From Vibrio pacinii DSM 19139 (lineage in GTDB: Bacteria; Pseudomonadota; Gammaproteobacteria; Enterobacterales; Vibrionaceae), in assembly GCF_000711795.1 (NCBI RefSeq), contig NZ_KL543977.1, positions 1-64,000 on the forward strand: 64,000 nucleotides of DNA, in the 5' to 3' direction. A program made the position numbers and the translations under genes. Of this stretch, positions 1 through 8,573 are shown one piece after another; position 1 is the stretch's first letter, and each line of letters begins with the position of its first letter. The notes beneath the pieces were generated by a model. The model was given only the letters and a program-made list of their open reading frames with translations, was not told the DNA's origin and searched no databases.

Positions 1-73
1 TGTAACCCTCCCCAAAAAACTGGTCATTAGCTATTAGAGTTTTTCCGTTTACACTGAAACAAACGGAGAACGC

Positions 74-343
74 ATGATGAAAAAATCACGCTACACAGAA
101 ACGCAAATCGTAAAGATCCTGAAGGAAGTCGAAGCAGGACGAAAGGTTAACGAAGTCTGTCGTGAATATGGCATCTCTGATGCGACATACTACAACTGGA
201 AGTCCAAGTATGGTGGTATGGAAGCGTCAGATGTTAAACGGCTCAAAGAGCTCGAGGATGAGAATCGGAGGCTCAAGCAAATGTTTGCAGACCTCAGCCT
301 CGAGCACCGTATCGTTAAAGATATCCTGGAAAAAAAGCTGTAA
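74..343 (+). CDS. IS3-family transposase OrfA (helix-turn-helix subunit)
   Basis: This 89-aa protein has an N-terminal helix-turn-helix of the IS3 OrfA type (residues about 5-45, with GISDATYYNWK as the recognition region), which binds the IS ends. A leucine-zipper-like heptad segment follows (residues about 55-85), which in this family mediates multimerisation. The frame ends at 343, and a slippery A AAA AAG sequence sits just before the stop, so a fraction of ribosomes should shift to -1 and make the OrfAB fusion. The start is the tandem ATG ATG after a purine-rich AACGGAGAACGC segment. No internal damage is visible. Confidence 0.9.
   Translation: MMKKSRYTETQIVKILKEVEAGRKVNEVCREYGISDATYYNWKSKYGGMEASDVKRLKELEDENRRLKQMFADLSLEHRIVKDILEKKL
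331..337 (+). promoter_or_regulatory. Programmed -1 frameshift heptamer of the IS transposase
   Basis: The heptamer A AAA AAG is correctly phased with orfA (codons AAA AAG at 332 and 335). A -1 slip joins orfA to orfB, giving ...EKK-AVRPAV... . OrfB is open without a stop from the slip site onward. IS3-family elements are known to use this mechanism to make the active OrfAB transposase. The phasing is seen directly; use of the site is inferred. Confidence 0.8.
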
Positions 344-399
344 GGCCAGCGGTTAAACGCGAGCTCGTCGATTACGCTCGCAAACACTATCAGGTCAGT

Positions 400-1188
400 T
401 TGCGAATGGCCTGCCGCGTAGTTGGCATTAGCGACTCAGTCTATCGCTACCGACCAGAGCCTCATCGAGATGATGAGGTTATCGCTAAATTGCAAGAGGC
501 AGTAGAGCGGTACCCTGCATACGGTTTTAGCAAATTATTTAAAGTACTTAGGCGCTGGGGACACCGATGGAATCATAAACGAGTCCATCGAGTGTACTGT
601 TCGCTCAAGCTAAACCTACGGCGCAAGGGCAAAAAGCGCCTACCTAAACGAAATCCAGCGCCACTGATATGCCCAGAGTCGATCAACAGTTGCTGGTCTA
701 TCGATTTCATGAGTGACGCATTGCTCTGCGGCAGACGCTTTCGTACGTTCAATGTCGTGGACGATTTCAACCGTGAGGTGCTAGCGATTGAAGTAGATCT
801 CAATCTGCCTGCACCACGCATTATAAGGGTGCTAGAACGCATTATTGCCTGGCGAGGGTACCCCAGTAAGCTGCGCATGGATAATGGCCCTGAATTTATC
901 TCGACCACTCTGGCTGAATGGGCTGAAGAAAACGCAGTTGAACTGGAATTTATTCGCCCAGGCAAACCAACGGAGAACTCCTATATAGAGCGATTTAACC
1001 GAACTTATCGGACAGAAATACTCAACATGTACGTGTTCAAAACCTTGAGCGAAGTCCGAGACCTGACAGAAAAATGGATGAAGGAATACAACGATGAACG
1101 CCCTCATGATTCACTCGATGATCTGACTCCTTGGGAGTATTTAGCAAGGCATGAAAGTAGGAAAAACTCTAATTTAGAGTGCCACTAA
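400..1188 (+). CDS. IS3-family transposase OrfB (DDE integrase domain)
   Basis: This is the catalytic half of the transposase, an rve-type DDE integrase that cuts and joins the IS ends. The triad is visible: D in WSIDFMSD, D in RMDNGPEF and E in NSYIERFNR. The N-terminal part carries the HTH_21-like segment (YPAYGFSKL to RVYCSLKLNLRRK). The frame is open upstream to the slippery site at 331, so the functional protein is probably the OrfAB frameshift product spanning 74-1188. Position 400 is only the first possible independent start (TTG). The C-terminus, including the PHDSLDDLTPWEYL motif, is complete. Confidence 0.9.
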   Translation: MRMACRVVGISDSVYRYRPEPHRDDEVIAKLQEAVERYPAYGFSKLFKVLRRWGHRWNHKRVHRVYCSLKLNLRRKGKKRLPKRNPAPLICPESINSCWSIDFMSDALLCGRRFRTFNVVDDFNREVLAIEVDLNLPAPRIIRVLERIIAWRGYPSKLRMDNGPEFISTTLAEWAEENAVELEFIRPGKPTENSYIERFNRTYRTEILNMYVFKTLSEVRDLTEKWMKEYNDERPHDSLDDLTPWEYLARHESRKNSNLECH

Positions 1189-1286
1189 AACAGGGAGGGT
1201 TACAATTGGCTTTTCGATAGAGTGGTGCTTGCATCGTGTGTACTCTTTTGTGTACTTCACAAGATGCATTGCTTTAGTGCAGATAT

Positions 1287-1313
1287 GAAAAAAGGCCTGA
1301 TAAATCAGACCTC
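1287..1313 (-). terminator. Rho-independent terminator of tRNA-Ser
   Basis: On the minus strand the hairpin GGTCTGAT-TTA-TCAGGCC is followed by a run of T. It lies just downstream of the tRNA-Ser 3' end. Confidence 0.75.
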
Positions 1314-1321
1314 TTAGAATG

Positions 1322-1409
1322 TGGCGGTGAGTGAGAGATTCGAACTCTCGATACGTTGCCGTATACACACTTTCCAGGCGTGCTCCTTCAGCCACTCGGA
1401 CAACTCACC
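1322..1409 (-). tRNA. tRNA-Ser(GGA)
   Basis: The reverse complement folds as a class II tRNA. The acceptor GGTGAGT pairs with ACTCACC, followed by discriminator G and an encoded CCA. The D arm is TCCGAGTGGCTGAAGGA, the anticodon loop CTGGAAA carries anticodon GGA, a long variable arm is typical of Ser tRNAs, and the T loop is GTTCGAATC. It reads UCC/UCU serine codons. Length is 88 nt with CCA. Confidence 0.95.
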
Positions 1410-1554
1410 GAATCAAATTGTGGTTGGTATTGCTAACCAACGAGGCGCTAATTTAATGATTCTACTCAATTAGGTCAAGCCAAATAGTGAAAAAAAGACG
1501 GCTTAAAGCACTGTTTGGTTACTAACTAACTCATTTGATCGCCAATGCATCAAA

Positions 1555-2004
1555 TTAAGCTTGTTGATAGTAGCCAGGGACACGAAACCATTTACGGCAG
1601 ATGTCGAGAAAGTAGCCGTACAACACGCCCATCGCACATGATACAACCGCATTTGAGCTGACGGCGGTGATAATTTGCTCGGGTGCTGCGCCAACCGCAA
1701 ATAAAATCGCAGCGTACACCGGAGACTGGAACAAAACGTACGCGACTAAGTCTGAAACATTCTTCATCTTACTGGTTGCCGATATACGCGAGCCTTGCTT
1801 AAGTACAAAATCACGAAACAGGCCATATGGCCAAGCAATGGCAATGTTAACCGGAATCGAGAGCATTCTCGAGGCAAGCGACTGTTCAAATGACATACCA
1901 GAAACAAAGACTTCAATCAGCATTCCAGATATAAAGCAAAACACCACCATTGCAAAGGTATCCGCTGCTGCATTGCGAATACAAAAAGGCCCACGCGACT
2001 TCAT
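1555..2004 (-). CDS. alaE: L-alanine exporter AlaE
   Basis: A 149-aa inner-membrane protein of the AlaE family, which exports L-alanine and protects against toxic accumulation when alanine-containing peptides are degraded. Diagnostic stretches are ADTFAMVVF, EVFVSGMSFEQS, IPVNIAIAWPYGL, FQSPVYAAIL and MGVLYGYFLD, spread over four predicted membrane segments. The chosen ATG at 2004 is preceded by GAGGTG at good spacing and gives the family length. A longer frame from a TTG at 2028 lacks such a site. The gene stands alone between the tRNA-Ser gene and the sensor kinase gene. Confidence 0.92.
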   Translation of the reverse strand: MKSRGPFCIRNAAADTFAMVVFCFISGMLIEVFVSGMSFEQSLASRMLSIPVNIAIAWPYGLFRDFVLKQGSRISATSKMKNVSDLVAYVLFQSPVYAAILFAVGAAPEQIITAVSSNAVVSCAMGVLYGYFLDICRKWFRVPGYYQQA

Positions 2005-2137
2005 CTTCACCTCAAAATATAAAACCAATCAAAAGACAGTTAAAAGAACCATTAACTAGACAACAAGCAACAGTGTAGTTAATGGCGCTATTAAAACATC
2101 AAATATGTAGTTTTAGATTTCAAATTAAATTATAAGG

Positions 2138-2146
2138 TGTGGATAA
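2138..2146 (-). other. Single perfect DnaA box
   Basis: TTATCCACA on the minus strand (TGTGGATAA on the plus strand) matches the DnaA consensus exactly. It lies alone in the alaE/histidine-kinase gap. One 9-mer can occur by chance. Confidence 0.35.
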
Positions 2147-2226
2147 ATGACCAAATTCTGTAATTAAGTTAGATTAAAGCACTGGTTTTGATGGAAACGT
2201 TCAAATAACAACCAAAAACAAGAAAG

Positions 2227-4656
2227 TTAGTAACAATAATCTTTAACCAAGACCGTCAATACATCCAATTCAGTTGCGCTTGGCATTTTACCTTGCTGCA
2301 AACTAACGTTGATGTCTTGAAGGCATTTTTGTAATTGTGGCGTAGAAATAGACTCAAGTGCCTGAGTAATGATCTCGTAGCGATTGATAGCATAAGGCAG
2401 ATCTTGGTTCTCAATCGCCATATAGAACAGCGCTAACGCTTCTTCAAAGTCTATCCCACGGCCTTGCGCTGCAACTAACGAATGTTGGCGATATTGATAG
2501 AGTTTGTCTGAATAGGTCATTAACGCATCATCAAGCTCTATCTCATCGATGGGCTTCGAGATAATGAAATCGACACCAACGCCCATCATCCGCTCTCGCG
2601 TCTCTTTAAAGACATCAGCGGTACAACCAAAGATCAATACATTCGCTTTAGCACTATTGAGGCTGCGAATTGCAGCGGTGGCATCAACACCATCCATGAC
2701 TGGCATATGGTTGTCCATCAGTACTAAGTCGTAGTTATCGTTGACGATAGCATGAACACTGAGCTCTCCATTTTCTACCGTGTCACAAGAGAAACCTTTA
2801 TTGGTCATGAAAGTGGTTAAGATAATGGCGTTGGTGCGGTTATCTTCCACAATCAATGCCCTGAGGCCGTGGTAATCTAGTTTCTTGTTTTCGGTATAAT
2901 CTGTATACGCAGGTTCGCAGTGCTGTACTTTTAAACGTACTTCAAAGCTCGACCCAATCCCTAATTCGCTGGTAAGTTGAATGTCACCTTCCATTAAATC
3001 GCACAGCTGTTTCACGATCGCTAAGCCAAGCCCTGTTCCACCATATCGCCTTGTTGTAGAAGACTCGGCTTGCTCAAATGGCTTAAAGACTTTTTGCTGC
3101 GCTTCTTTCGCAATACCGATCCCCGTATCACGTACACGGATAAGTAAGTAGTCACTACCCTGACGCTGCTCTTCTTTGAAATACACCTCAACATAGCCAC
3201 GAGAAGTGAACTTGACGGCGTTATTGAGTAGATTAAACAATACTTGGCGCACGCGAGCTTTGTCGCACATATACCAACGATCACTTGCGACCTCTGAGTA
3301 AACTTTGAACTGTAAGCCTTTCTCAGAACAAAGGGTGTAGTAAACACTGTTGATACTGCCAATAATGGCTTCAAGCGGGAACGGGGCGCGCTCCAGCTCT
3401 AGATGGCCTTGCTCTACTTTAGAAAAATCGAGAATTTCATTGAGTAAGGTCATCATGTGCTCACCAGACTCGTACAGCGTCTTAAGGTGTTTGCGCTGCT
3501 CGTCAGTCAGGTCTGTTTTTAATAAGATTTGCGCCGTCCCCAATACCCCATTCATTGGAGTACGGATCTCGTGTGATAAGGTCGCTAAAAAGGCACTCTT
3601 GGCTTTAGTCGACGCCTGCGCTTTGACTTTTTCGCGCTCTAAATAGATGGTTTTGTGATTGAAGGTATCGATTAAATACTTAATTTCATCTTGGCTATCA
3701 TAGTGAGTCTCAATGATGCCCCCTTCCTTTGAAGCGTCTACACTACGCGCGATGGCTATGATCGGGGAAATCAAAAAACGATCGATAAGAAAGTAACCAA
3801 ACATCACACACACGAGCATTATCGGTACAATGCCCGCTTCTACTTTCGACACCACATCATAAACTTGATCAGCAACTAACTGGCTAGCATTAACCACTTC
3901 AACGCTCCAACCAAGCCCACCAAACTGGTTACGGCCGATATAGATATTCTGTGTGAGCTCAAAATTGAATTCTGTAATCGTCTCGCCATAGCCATCACGT
4001 AAAAGCACCCCCAGGCCATATTCTTCTGCATGCACTCGGACGAAATCAACAAGAGTCTCAAGAGAGATGTCCACCGTCGCTACCCCAGCGAATCGACCGT
4101 CAACGTAATAAGGAGAAGAAGCGGTTATCATCTGGACATGGATAAACGGGTCGATATAAACGGGCGACCATGACACCGTTCCTTGCGGCTTATCAACCAC
4201 CGACAAATACCACGACTCGTTCTCGTACCCGCCTAGTGCCGGGTTGTTCCATGAGTGTATTTGATCAATAAGCCCGTCACTGGCACGAGAAAAAAACAGA
4301 CTGGTATAAGCTTTATCGGTTGAGATTGAGTGGGGAACCGGCCATATACCGCCACTCACCGTGACACCATCAATGACGGTAAACAGCTGACTAAGCTGCT
4401 CGGTTTGATGTTGTGGAGAGTCAGCGTTACTGCCAATACTGACGATGGCCTTTAAGATACCTAAAGAGACATTCACCGGTTGTTTGATTTGTTCTGATAT
4501 TAGCTCAGTACGCAGATCGAGGTTTTGCTTGAGCTGATCACGCGTTGGAGGTTCAACCACAAGGTAGCTGATCGTCCCTATAAGGGCGATCACAAGCGCA
4601 AGGTAGATAGCTAGCGCAACAATACTTTTCCTTTTGAGCGATGAACGTATATCCAT
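2227..4656 (-). CDS. Hybrid sensor histidine kinase (dCache-like sensor, HAMP-like, HisKA, HATPase, REC)
   Basis: An 809-aa membrane sensor kinase. TM1 spans residues about 12-34, a large periplasmic region of dCache type about 40-270, and TM2 about 274-296. A HAMP-like linker follows, then HisKA with phospho-acceptor H362 in SHEIRTPMNG, an HATPase domain (N-box around 476-480, RDTGIGIA, GGTGLGLAIV), and a receiver domain with D648 (LVLMDNHMP) and K701. No C-terminal HPt motif is evident, so a separate phosphotransfer protein or a direct partner is needed. No response regulator gene is adjacent. The ligand is unknown; dCache domains often bind amino acids, amines or organic acids. The upstream ribosome site is weak. 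Confidence 0.88.
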   Translation of the reverse strand: MDIRSSLKRKSIVALAIYLALVIALIGTISYLVVEPPTRDQLKQNLDLRTELISEQIKQPVNVSLGILKAIVSIGSNADSPQHQTEQLSQLFTVIDGVTVSGGIWPVPHSISTDKAYTSLFFSRASDGLIDQIHSWNNPALGGYENESWYLSVVDKPQGTVSWSPVYIDPFIHVQMITASSPYYVDGRFAGVATVDISLETLVDFVRVHAEEYGLGVLLRDGYGETITEFNFELTQNIYIGRNQFGGLGWSVEVVNASQLVADQVYDVVSKVEAGIVPIMLVCVMFGYFLIDRFLISPIIAIARSVDASKEGGIIETHYDSQDEIKYLIDTFNHKTIYLEREKVKAQASTKAKSAFLATLSHEIRTPMNGVLGTAQILLKTDLTDEQRKHLKTLYESGEHMMTLLNEILDFSKVEQGHLELERAPFPLEAIIGSINSVYYTLCSEKGLQFKVYSEVASDRWYMCDKARVRQVLFNLLNNAVKFTSRGYVEVYFKEEQRQGSDYLLIRVRDTGIGIAKEAQQKVFKPFEQAESSTTRRYGGTGLGLAIVKQLCDLMEGDIQLTSELGIGSSFEVRLKVQHCEPAYTDYTENKKLDYHGLRALIVEDNRTNAIILTTFMTNKGFSCDTVENGELSVHAIVNDNYDLVLMDNHMPVMDGVDATAAIRSLNSAKANVLIFGCTADVFKETRERMMGVGVDFIISKPIDEIELDDALMTYSDKLYQYRQHSLVAAQGRGIDFEEALALFYMAIENQDLPYAINRYEIITQALESISTPQLQKCLQDINVSLQQGKMPSATELDVLTVLVKDYCY

Positions 4657-4776
4657 AAATCTTTGAATTTTGTGTATTTATAAGAAATTATAGCGAATAT
4701 ATCACCACAGCAACCTTTTTATCTCACTGTTTGACTGTGATACCATCACGTCATTACTATTCTAGCTCGATATAGG

Positions 4777-5355
4777 ATGTCTGTTTTGACACTACAACAA
4801 CTACTTGCCCTGCCTGAACTTGAGGGAAGATTAATCAATGAAGCCAAGACCCAAGGCTTTGTCACGGCCATGGCAGCGGCGCCAAACATACTCCCTCCTA
4901 ACGAGTGGCTACCTTTTTTGTGGGGTGGCGAGGAAGTCGCACCATTTAGTGACGGTGAGCAGTTAGAGTCTTATATCGAACATATTATTGCGATGTGGAA
5001 CGACTATCGCCCGGCATTACTTGAAAACCGTTGGCAATGGCCACAAGGTTGTGCATTAGATGATGAAGAGATCGTCACTGAATCTACCCGCGAGTTTTGC
5101 GAAGGCGTATTGCAAGGGTGGCAACTTACTCGTGATGATTGGGAAACCGTAATGCCAGAAGAGAGCGAAGATAATGCCCTACTCGGCGGCGTGCTACTGT
5201 CATTGAGTATGCTTTATGATCCAGAAACCTCGATTGCGACATTGGCAGAACAAGGTATTCAAGGACTAGAGCAGTTTGAAGAGATTTTCAACGCAATGCC
5301 AACCATGCTTAGCGGTCTAACAATGCGCGCTAGTATGCTTGCAGAACAAGCATAA
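4777..5355 (+). CDS. YecA/YgfB (UPF0149) family protein
   Basis: A 192-aa acidic, soluble protein of the UPF0149 (YgfB/YecA) family. The conserved core runs from NEAKTQGFVTAMAAAP through FLWGGE to the EFCEGVLQGW segment, followed by a helical C-terminal half. The C-terminal SEC-C zinc motif found in longer YecA proteins is absent, so this is the short, YgfB-like type. The molecular role of these proteins is not settled. The gene is monocistronic, transcribed away from the sensor kinase and ended by a strong terminator shared with the convergent channel gene. Confidence 0.8.
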   Translation: MSVLTLQQLLALPELEGRLINEAKTQGFVTAMAAAPNILPPNEWLPFLWGGEEVAPFSDGEQLESYIEHIIAMWNDYRPALLENRWQWPQGCALDDEEIVTESTREFCEGVLQGWQLTRDDWETVMPEESEDNALLGGVLLSLSMLYDPETSIATLAEQGIQGLEQFEEIFNAMPTMLSGLTMRASMLAEQA

Positions 5356-5373
5356 ATCAGACTGGTAACAATC

Positions 5374-5405
5374 AAAAACGCAGCAAGAACGCTGCGTTTT
5401 TTTGT
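5374..5405. terminator. Bidirectional terminator
   Basis: The hairpin AAAACGCAGC-AAGAAC-GCTGCGTTTT is followed by T7 on the plus strand and flanked by an A run on the left. It separates the convergent YecA/YgfB-family and K+ channel genes. Confidence 0.88.
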
Positions 5406-5424
5406 TTTTATCGCGCTGGTATCA

Positions 5425-6462
5425 TCACGTTGTAATCGAGCGCCAGTTTAAGTGCTCGATACGTTCATCAGCAATATAGAACACCTTAGCGCCTGGGGTT
5501 ATTTCTCTATCCAGATCTGGATTTAACTCGATGCCTTGACCAACATCGAGAGCAATCAAGGTGGCTTGGTAATGACGCTTCATAAAATCGAACGCCACAT
5601 CGACCGAAATAGCCTCAAGATCTTGAGGATAGATAGTTGAGTACTGCGTCATGCCACGTGTCGATGCCAATAGCTCTTGATGGAGAGCGCTTGAACCTGG
5701 GTCTACCGCGGCTTTGGCGAGCATTTCAGCACCTACCGCCGGGATGCACTCCGCATTTGGGCAGTGTTGGCTGAGTAAATGGCTTAGCGCTTCATCTTTA
5801 AAATAAGCAAGTAGATGAGCAGTAGGATTAATATTGGTGCAATAGAGCGCGGCTGACAGGGTAATATCGTCTTCCATGTTATCGACGACAATACAGCTGG
5901 CCTTATCGATGGCTGCTTTTTCCATCTCTTGTTTATCGGTATAACTGTTAACTTTTACAAAGCCAATTTCACCTGGCAGCGGGTTTTCGATATCGGAACG
6001 GCTGCATAATACAATCGGTCGCTTACCTGCTTCTTCGTGTTGCAGCATACGAATTAAGTGCATGGTACGTTGACCATTCCAACCCAGTAATAAGATATGA
6101 TTTTCCACACCAACTCTCCGTTTTCCTAATATACCCGCACGCCAGTACTCAACCGCCCCTGAGGCTAAACGGCCAATCAACGCCGCAAATAGTGATAATC
6201 CTCCGGGGATGACAAATAAGATCACCACCCACTTTCCTAAAGGTGTCACAGGTGAATGATCGCCATAACCGACCGTGCTTGCCGTCACCATTAAGAAATA
6301 AATGAATGTCGACACCTCTTCTGTTAGCGCCTGTTCACCGCTCAGGCGCAACAGCAGCCAAGACAACGCAATATACGTAAACAGTAAGATAAAAAGATTA
6401 CGATTGCTTAAGCTAAACAGATGGGAGTGGAGCCACTTTCTTACTACGATCCAAACTGTCAT
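5425..6462 (-). CDS. Two-TM potassium channel with RCK/TrkA-N domain
   Basis: A 345-aa inner-membrane ion channel. TM1 is at about residues 22-42, the pore helix leads into a canonical K+ selectivity filter TVGYGD (63-68), and TM2 is at about 75-100. A cytoplasmic Rossmann-like RCK (TrkA-N) domain follows, beginning NHILLLGWNGQRT (121-133), with a more divergent C-terminal lobe. Such channels form tetramers gated by ligands binding the RCK ring. The glycine motif is GWNGQR rather than the usual GxGxxG, so the bound ligand is uncertain. It is a single gene between nadA and the YecA/YgfB-family gene. Confidence 0.88.
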   Translation of the reverse strand: MTVWIVVRKWLHSHLFSLSNRNLFILLFTYIALSWLLLRLSGEQALTEEVSTFIYFLMVTASTVGYGDHSPVTPLGKWVVILFVIPGGLSLFAALIGRLASGAVEYWRAGILGKRRVGVENHILLLGWNGQRTMHLIRMLQHEEAGKRPIVLCSRSDIENPLPGEIGFVKVNSYTDKQEMEKAAIDKASCIVVDNMEDDITLSAALYCTNINPTAHLLAYFKDEALSHLLSQHCPNAECIPAVGAEMLAKAAVDPGSSALHQELLASTRGMTQYSTIYPQDLEAISVDVAFDFMKRHYQATLIALDVGQGIELNPDLDREITPGAKVFYIADERIEHLNWRSITT

Positions 6463-6553
6463 AACGCTCCTTATTACCTTATTTCACTCTAAGTCATTGA
6501 ATAAATTCAACATAGCTTAGAAACAAGAAATGATATCATAGCGAAGATGTTAC

Positions 6554-6577
6554 AAAGCCAGCTCACAGGCTGGCTTT
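6554..6577 (-). terminator. Hairpin after nadA
   Basis: AAAGCCAGC-TCACAG-GCTGGCTTT has a 9-bp stem 22 bp beyond the nadA stop. The T run on the minus strand is short, so termination may be weak. Confidence 0.55.
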
Positions 6578-6599
6578 CATCGCTGTCAACACATGCGGT

Positions 6600-7661
6600 T
6601 TATGCGTTGCCTTTGACTTGCATGTTCAGCTGCTCAGCAAAGTCGAGCATACGATTAAGAGGAATCAATGATTTAACGCGTAGCGCTTCATCAACAAAGA
6701 TTTCATGATCCTCACCGCCATCACGTAACGCAGTTTCAATCGCTTTTAATCCGTTCATCGCCATCCAAGGGCAATGTGCACAGCTGCGACACGTTGCTCC
6801 AGCACCTGCTGTTGGCGCTTCAATCAACTCTTTTTCTGGCACCAATTGCTGCATCTTAAAGAAGATACCTTTGTCGGTGGCAACGATCATTTTTTGCTGA
6901 GGTAGAGCTTTCGCCGCTTTGATCAATTGGCTAGTAGAGCCGACCGCATCGGCCAATTCGACTACGCTCGCTGGTGATTCAGGGTGAACAAGAATAGCCG
7001 CATCTGGGTAGACACTTTTCATCTTACGCAATGCATCAGCTGAAAATTCATCGTGTACCACACACTCGCCTTGCCACAGCAACATATCTGCACCCGTTTT
7101 ATTGGCAATATATGAACCTAAGTGACGATCTGGCCCCCAAATAATCGGCTTATCTTCAGCATCAAGGTGTTCCACTATTTCCAATGCAATGCTTGAGGTC
7201 ACCACCCAATCGGCGCGCGCTTTCACGGCCGCCGAGGTGTTGGCGTAAACCACAACCGTATGATCAGGATGGGCATCACAAAACTGTGAAAACTTGTCGG
7301 CTGGACAGCCCAAATCAAGAGAACACTCGGCTTCAAGCGTCGGCATTAAGATACGCTTTTCAGGCGTCAGAATTTTTGCTGATTCGCCCATAAAACGCAC
7401 ACCCGCGATGATCAGCGTACTGGCCGGATGACGATTGCCAAATTTGGCCATCTCTAGCGAGTCACCCACAAAGCCGCCAGTCTCTTCAGCTAGTGCTTGG
7501 ATCTCTGGGTCGGTGTAGTAATGGGCAATCAAAACCGCGTCTTTTTCTATCAGCAGCGCTTTGATGTTGTCAATATGCGCTTGCTGCTGCTCTTTGGTAA
7601 GCGGTGCAGGTTTTGCTGGAAATGGGTAAACGGTCTCTATTTTGTCTAATATGTGGCTCAT
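6600..7661 (-). CDS. nadA: Quinolinate synthase NadA
   Basis: A 353-aa cytoplasmic 4Fe-4S enzyme. It condenses iminoaspartate (from NadB) with dihydroxyacetone phosphate to quinolinate, the first committed NAD precursor. The three cluster-ligand positions match the E. coli enzyme: C113 in AECSLDLGC, C200 in WQGECVVHD, and C297 in CRSCAHCPW. The start at 7661 (MSHILDK) gives the family length. An 18-bp longer frame begins at a TTG placed too close to its GGAAG. It is a single-gene unit next to the Tol-Pal operon. nadB is not in the window. Confidence 0.97.
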   Translation of the reverse strand: MSHILDKIETVYPFPAKPAPLTKEQQQAHIDNIKALLIEKDAVLIAHYYTDPEIQALAEETGGFVGDSLEMAKFGNRHPASTLIIAGVRFMGESAKILTPEKRILMPTLEAECSLDLGCPADKFSQFCDAHPDHTVVVYANTSAAVKARADWVVTSSIALEIVEHLDAEDKPIIWGPDRHLGSYIANKTGADMLLWQGECVVHDEFSADALRKMKSVYPDAAILVHPESPASVVELADAVGSTSQLIKAAKALPQQKMIVATDKGIFFKMQQLVPEKELIEAPTAGAGATCRSCAHCPWMAMNGLKAIETALRDGGEDHEIFVDEALRVKSLIPLNRMLDFAEQLNMQVKGNA

Positions 7662-7746
7662 TGCTCTTGCTCTACGCAACTTCCTATAATCCGGCTATTG
7701 TAACCTTAACGTTGGCGTAGATGCCAGTTTCGCTCAATAGCAGAAT

Positions 7747-7775
7747 AAAAAAAGGAGCGACTGGCGCTCCTTTTA
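7747..7775 (-). terminator. Terminator of the tol-pal operon
   Basis: The hairpin GGAGCG-ACTGG-CGCTCC has A/T tails on both sides, giving a T run on the minus strand just after cpoB. Confidence 0.85.
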
Positions 7776-7790
7776 TACTGTTGGATAAGA

Positions 7791-8558
7791 CTACAAATGC
7801 TCTTGCGCCAATTTAGCCGAGGCACTATTTGGATACTCTGCAACAACTTGCTGATAGTACTTAGTCGCTTGCTGTTGGTTATTATTGCGCTGGGCGAGAT
7901 CACCCAACTTAACCAACGCATCGGCACGCTTATTAGACTCTTTGTACGCCACTACCGCGGCAAAACTCTTCGCGGCTTCTGTATCTTGCTTTTTGGCAAA
8001 ATAAAGTTGGCCTAACCAATAATGTGAGTTAGGAGTAAAGCTGGATTCCGGATAATCGTTTTGGAACTGCTTGAAAGCAGTAATCGCACCGGTGTAATCA
8101 CGCTTTTTCAGAATTAGGTCGACCGCATTTTGATACGCGGTTTGTTCGTCAACGTCAGAGCTGAAAGTCCCCGCCTTTTCTGGTTGACTATCACTCACCT
8201 GCGGAGTTTCTGCAGGGCTTGCGACTTGCGAGCGCAGTTTATCTAATTCGATAAACAGTTCACGTTGACGCTGCAACATTTGTTGCATGTCGTAAGTGCT
8301 TTTTTCTAGCTGACCACGAAGGTTGCTGATTTCGAGTGACATATCATCAAGCTGCTGCTGCATTTGCAACTGAACTCGATTACGATTTTCCAATAGGCGC
8401 TCTAAGCGCTGGACATCGGTTTCATTAGAAACTGAAGACGTGGTGTTGACAGTGTTGCTGCCGCTTAGATCGGATACTGGAGCTGGTGCAGCGAACGCAT
8501 GGCTCGCTGCACTTGCCAGTAACGTAAGCGTAACAACGCGCTTAAGGTTACTGAACAT
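7791..8558 (-). CDS. cpoB: Cell division coordinator CpoB (YbgF)
   Basis: A 255-aa periplasmic protein that links the Tol-Pal machine to peptidoglycan synthesis (PBP1B-LpoB) during division. The signal peptide is residues 1-23 (cleavage AFA/APAP). An N-terminal trimerising coiled coil follows (about 45-115, RLERLLENRNRVQLQMQQQLDDM region). A linker then leads to TPR repeats to the C-terminus (about 135-255, with NDYPESSFTPNSHYWLGQLY and AEYPNSASAKLA). It is the last gene of ybgC-tolQRAB-pal-cpoB, 15 bp after pal and directly before the terminator. Confidence 0.95.
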   Translation of the reverse strand: MFSNLKRVVTLTLLASAASHAFAAPAPVSDLSGSNTVNTTSSVSNETDVQRLERLLENRNRVQLQMQQQLDDMSLEISNLRGQLEKSTYDMQQMLQRQRELFIELDKLRSQVASPAETPQVSDSQPEKAGTFSSDVDEQTAYQNAVDLILKKRDYTGAITAFKQFQNDYPESSFTPNSHYWLGQLYFAKKQDTEAAKSFAAVVAYKESNKRADALVKLGDLAQRNNNQQQATKYYQQVVAEYPNSASAKLAQEHL

Positions 8559-8573
8559 CAGGTATTTCCTTTA

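Larger units (their letters stand above)
1..1204 (+). mobile_element. IS3-family (IS407-group-like) insertion sequence, complete
   Basis: Both ends are present. The left end begins TGTAACCCTCCC and the right end finishes with its exact complement GGGAGGGTTACA, giving a 12-bp perfect terminal inverted repeat that continues imperfectly inwards. Inside lie two overlapping frames, orfA and orfB, in the usual IS3 arrangement. Length of about 1.2 kb and the OrfA sequence fit the IS407 group. The element fills the window from its first base, so the left flank and any target duplication cannot be checked. It looks intact and potentially active. It stops 118 bp short of the 3' end of a tRNA-Ser gene. 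Confidence 0.93.

Noticed and set aside
573..1107. Two minus-strand frames of 130 and 91 aa opposite the IS orfB
   Set aside because: Antisense shadows of the transposase gene with no family features.
1174..1395. 73-aa minus-strand frame across tRNA-Ser
   Set aside because: It reads through the tRNA gene and the IS end and has no coding features.
2227..4656. Possible identity of the hybrid kinase as TorS
   Set aside because: TorS has a helical TorT-binding sensor and a C-terminal HPt. This protein has a dCache-like periplasmic region and no visible HPt, and is far from torR.
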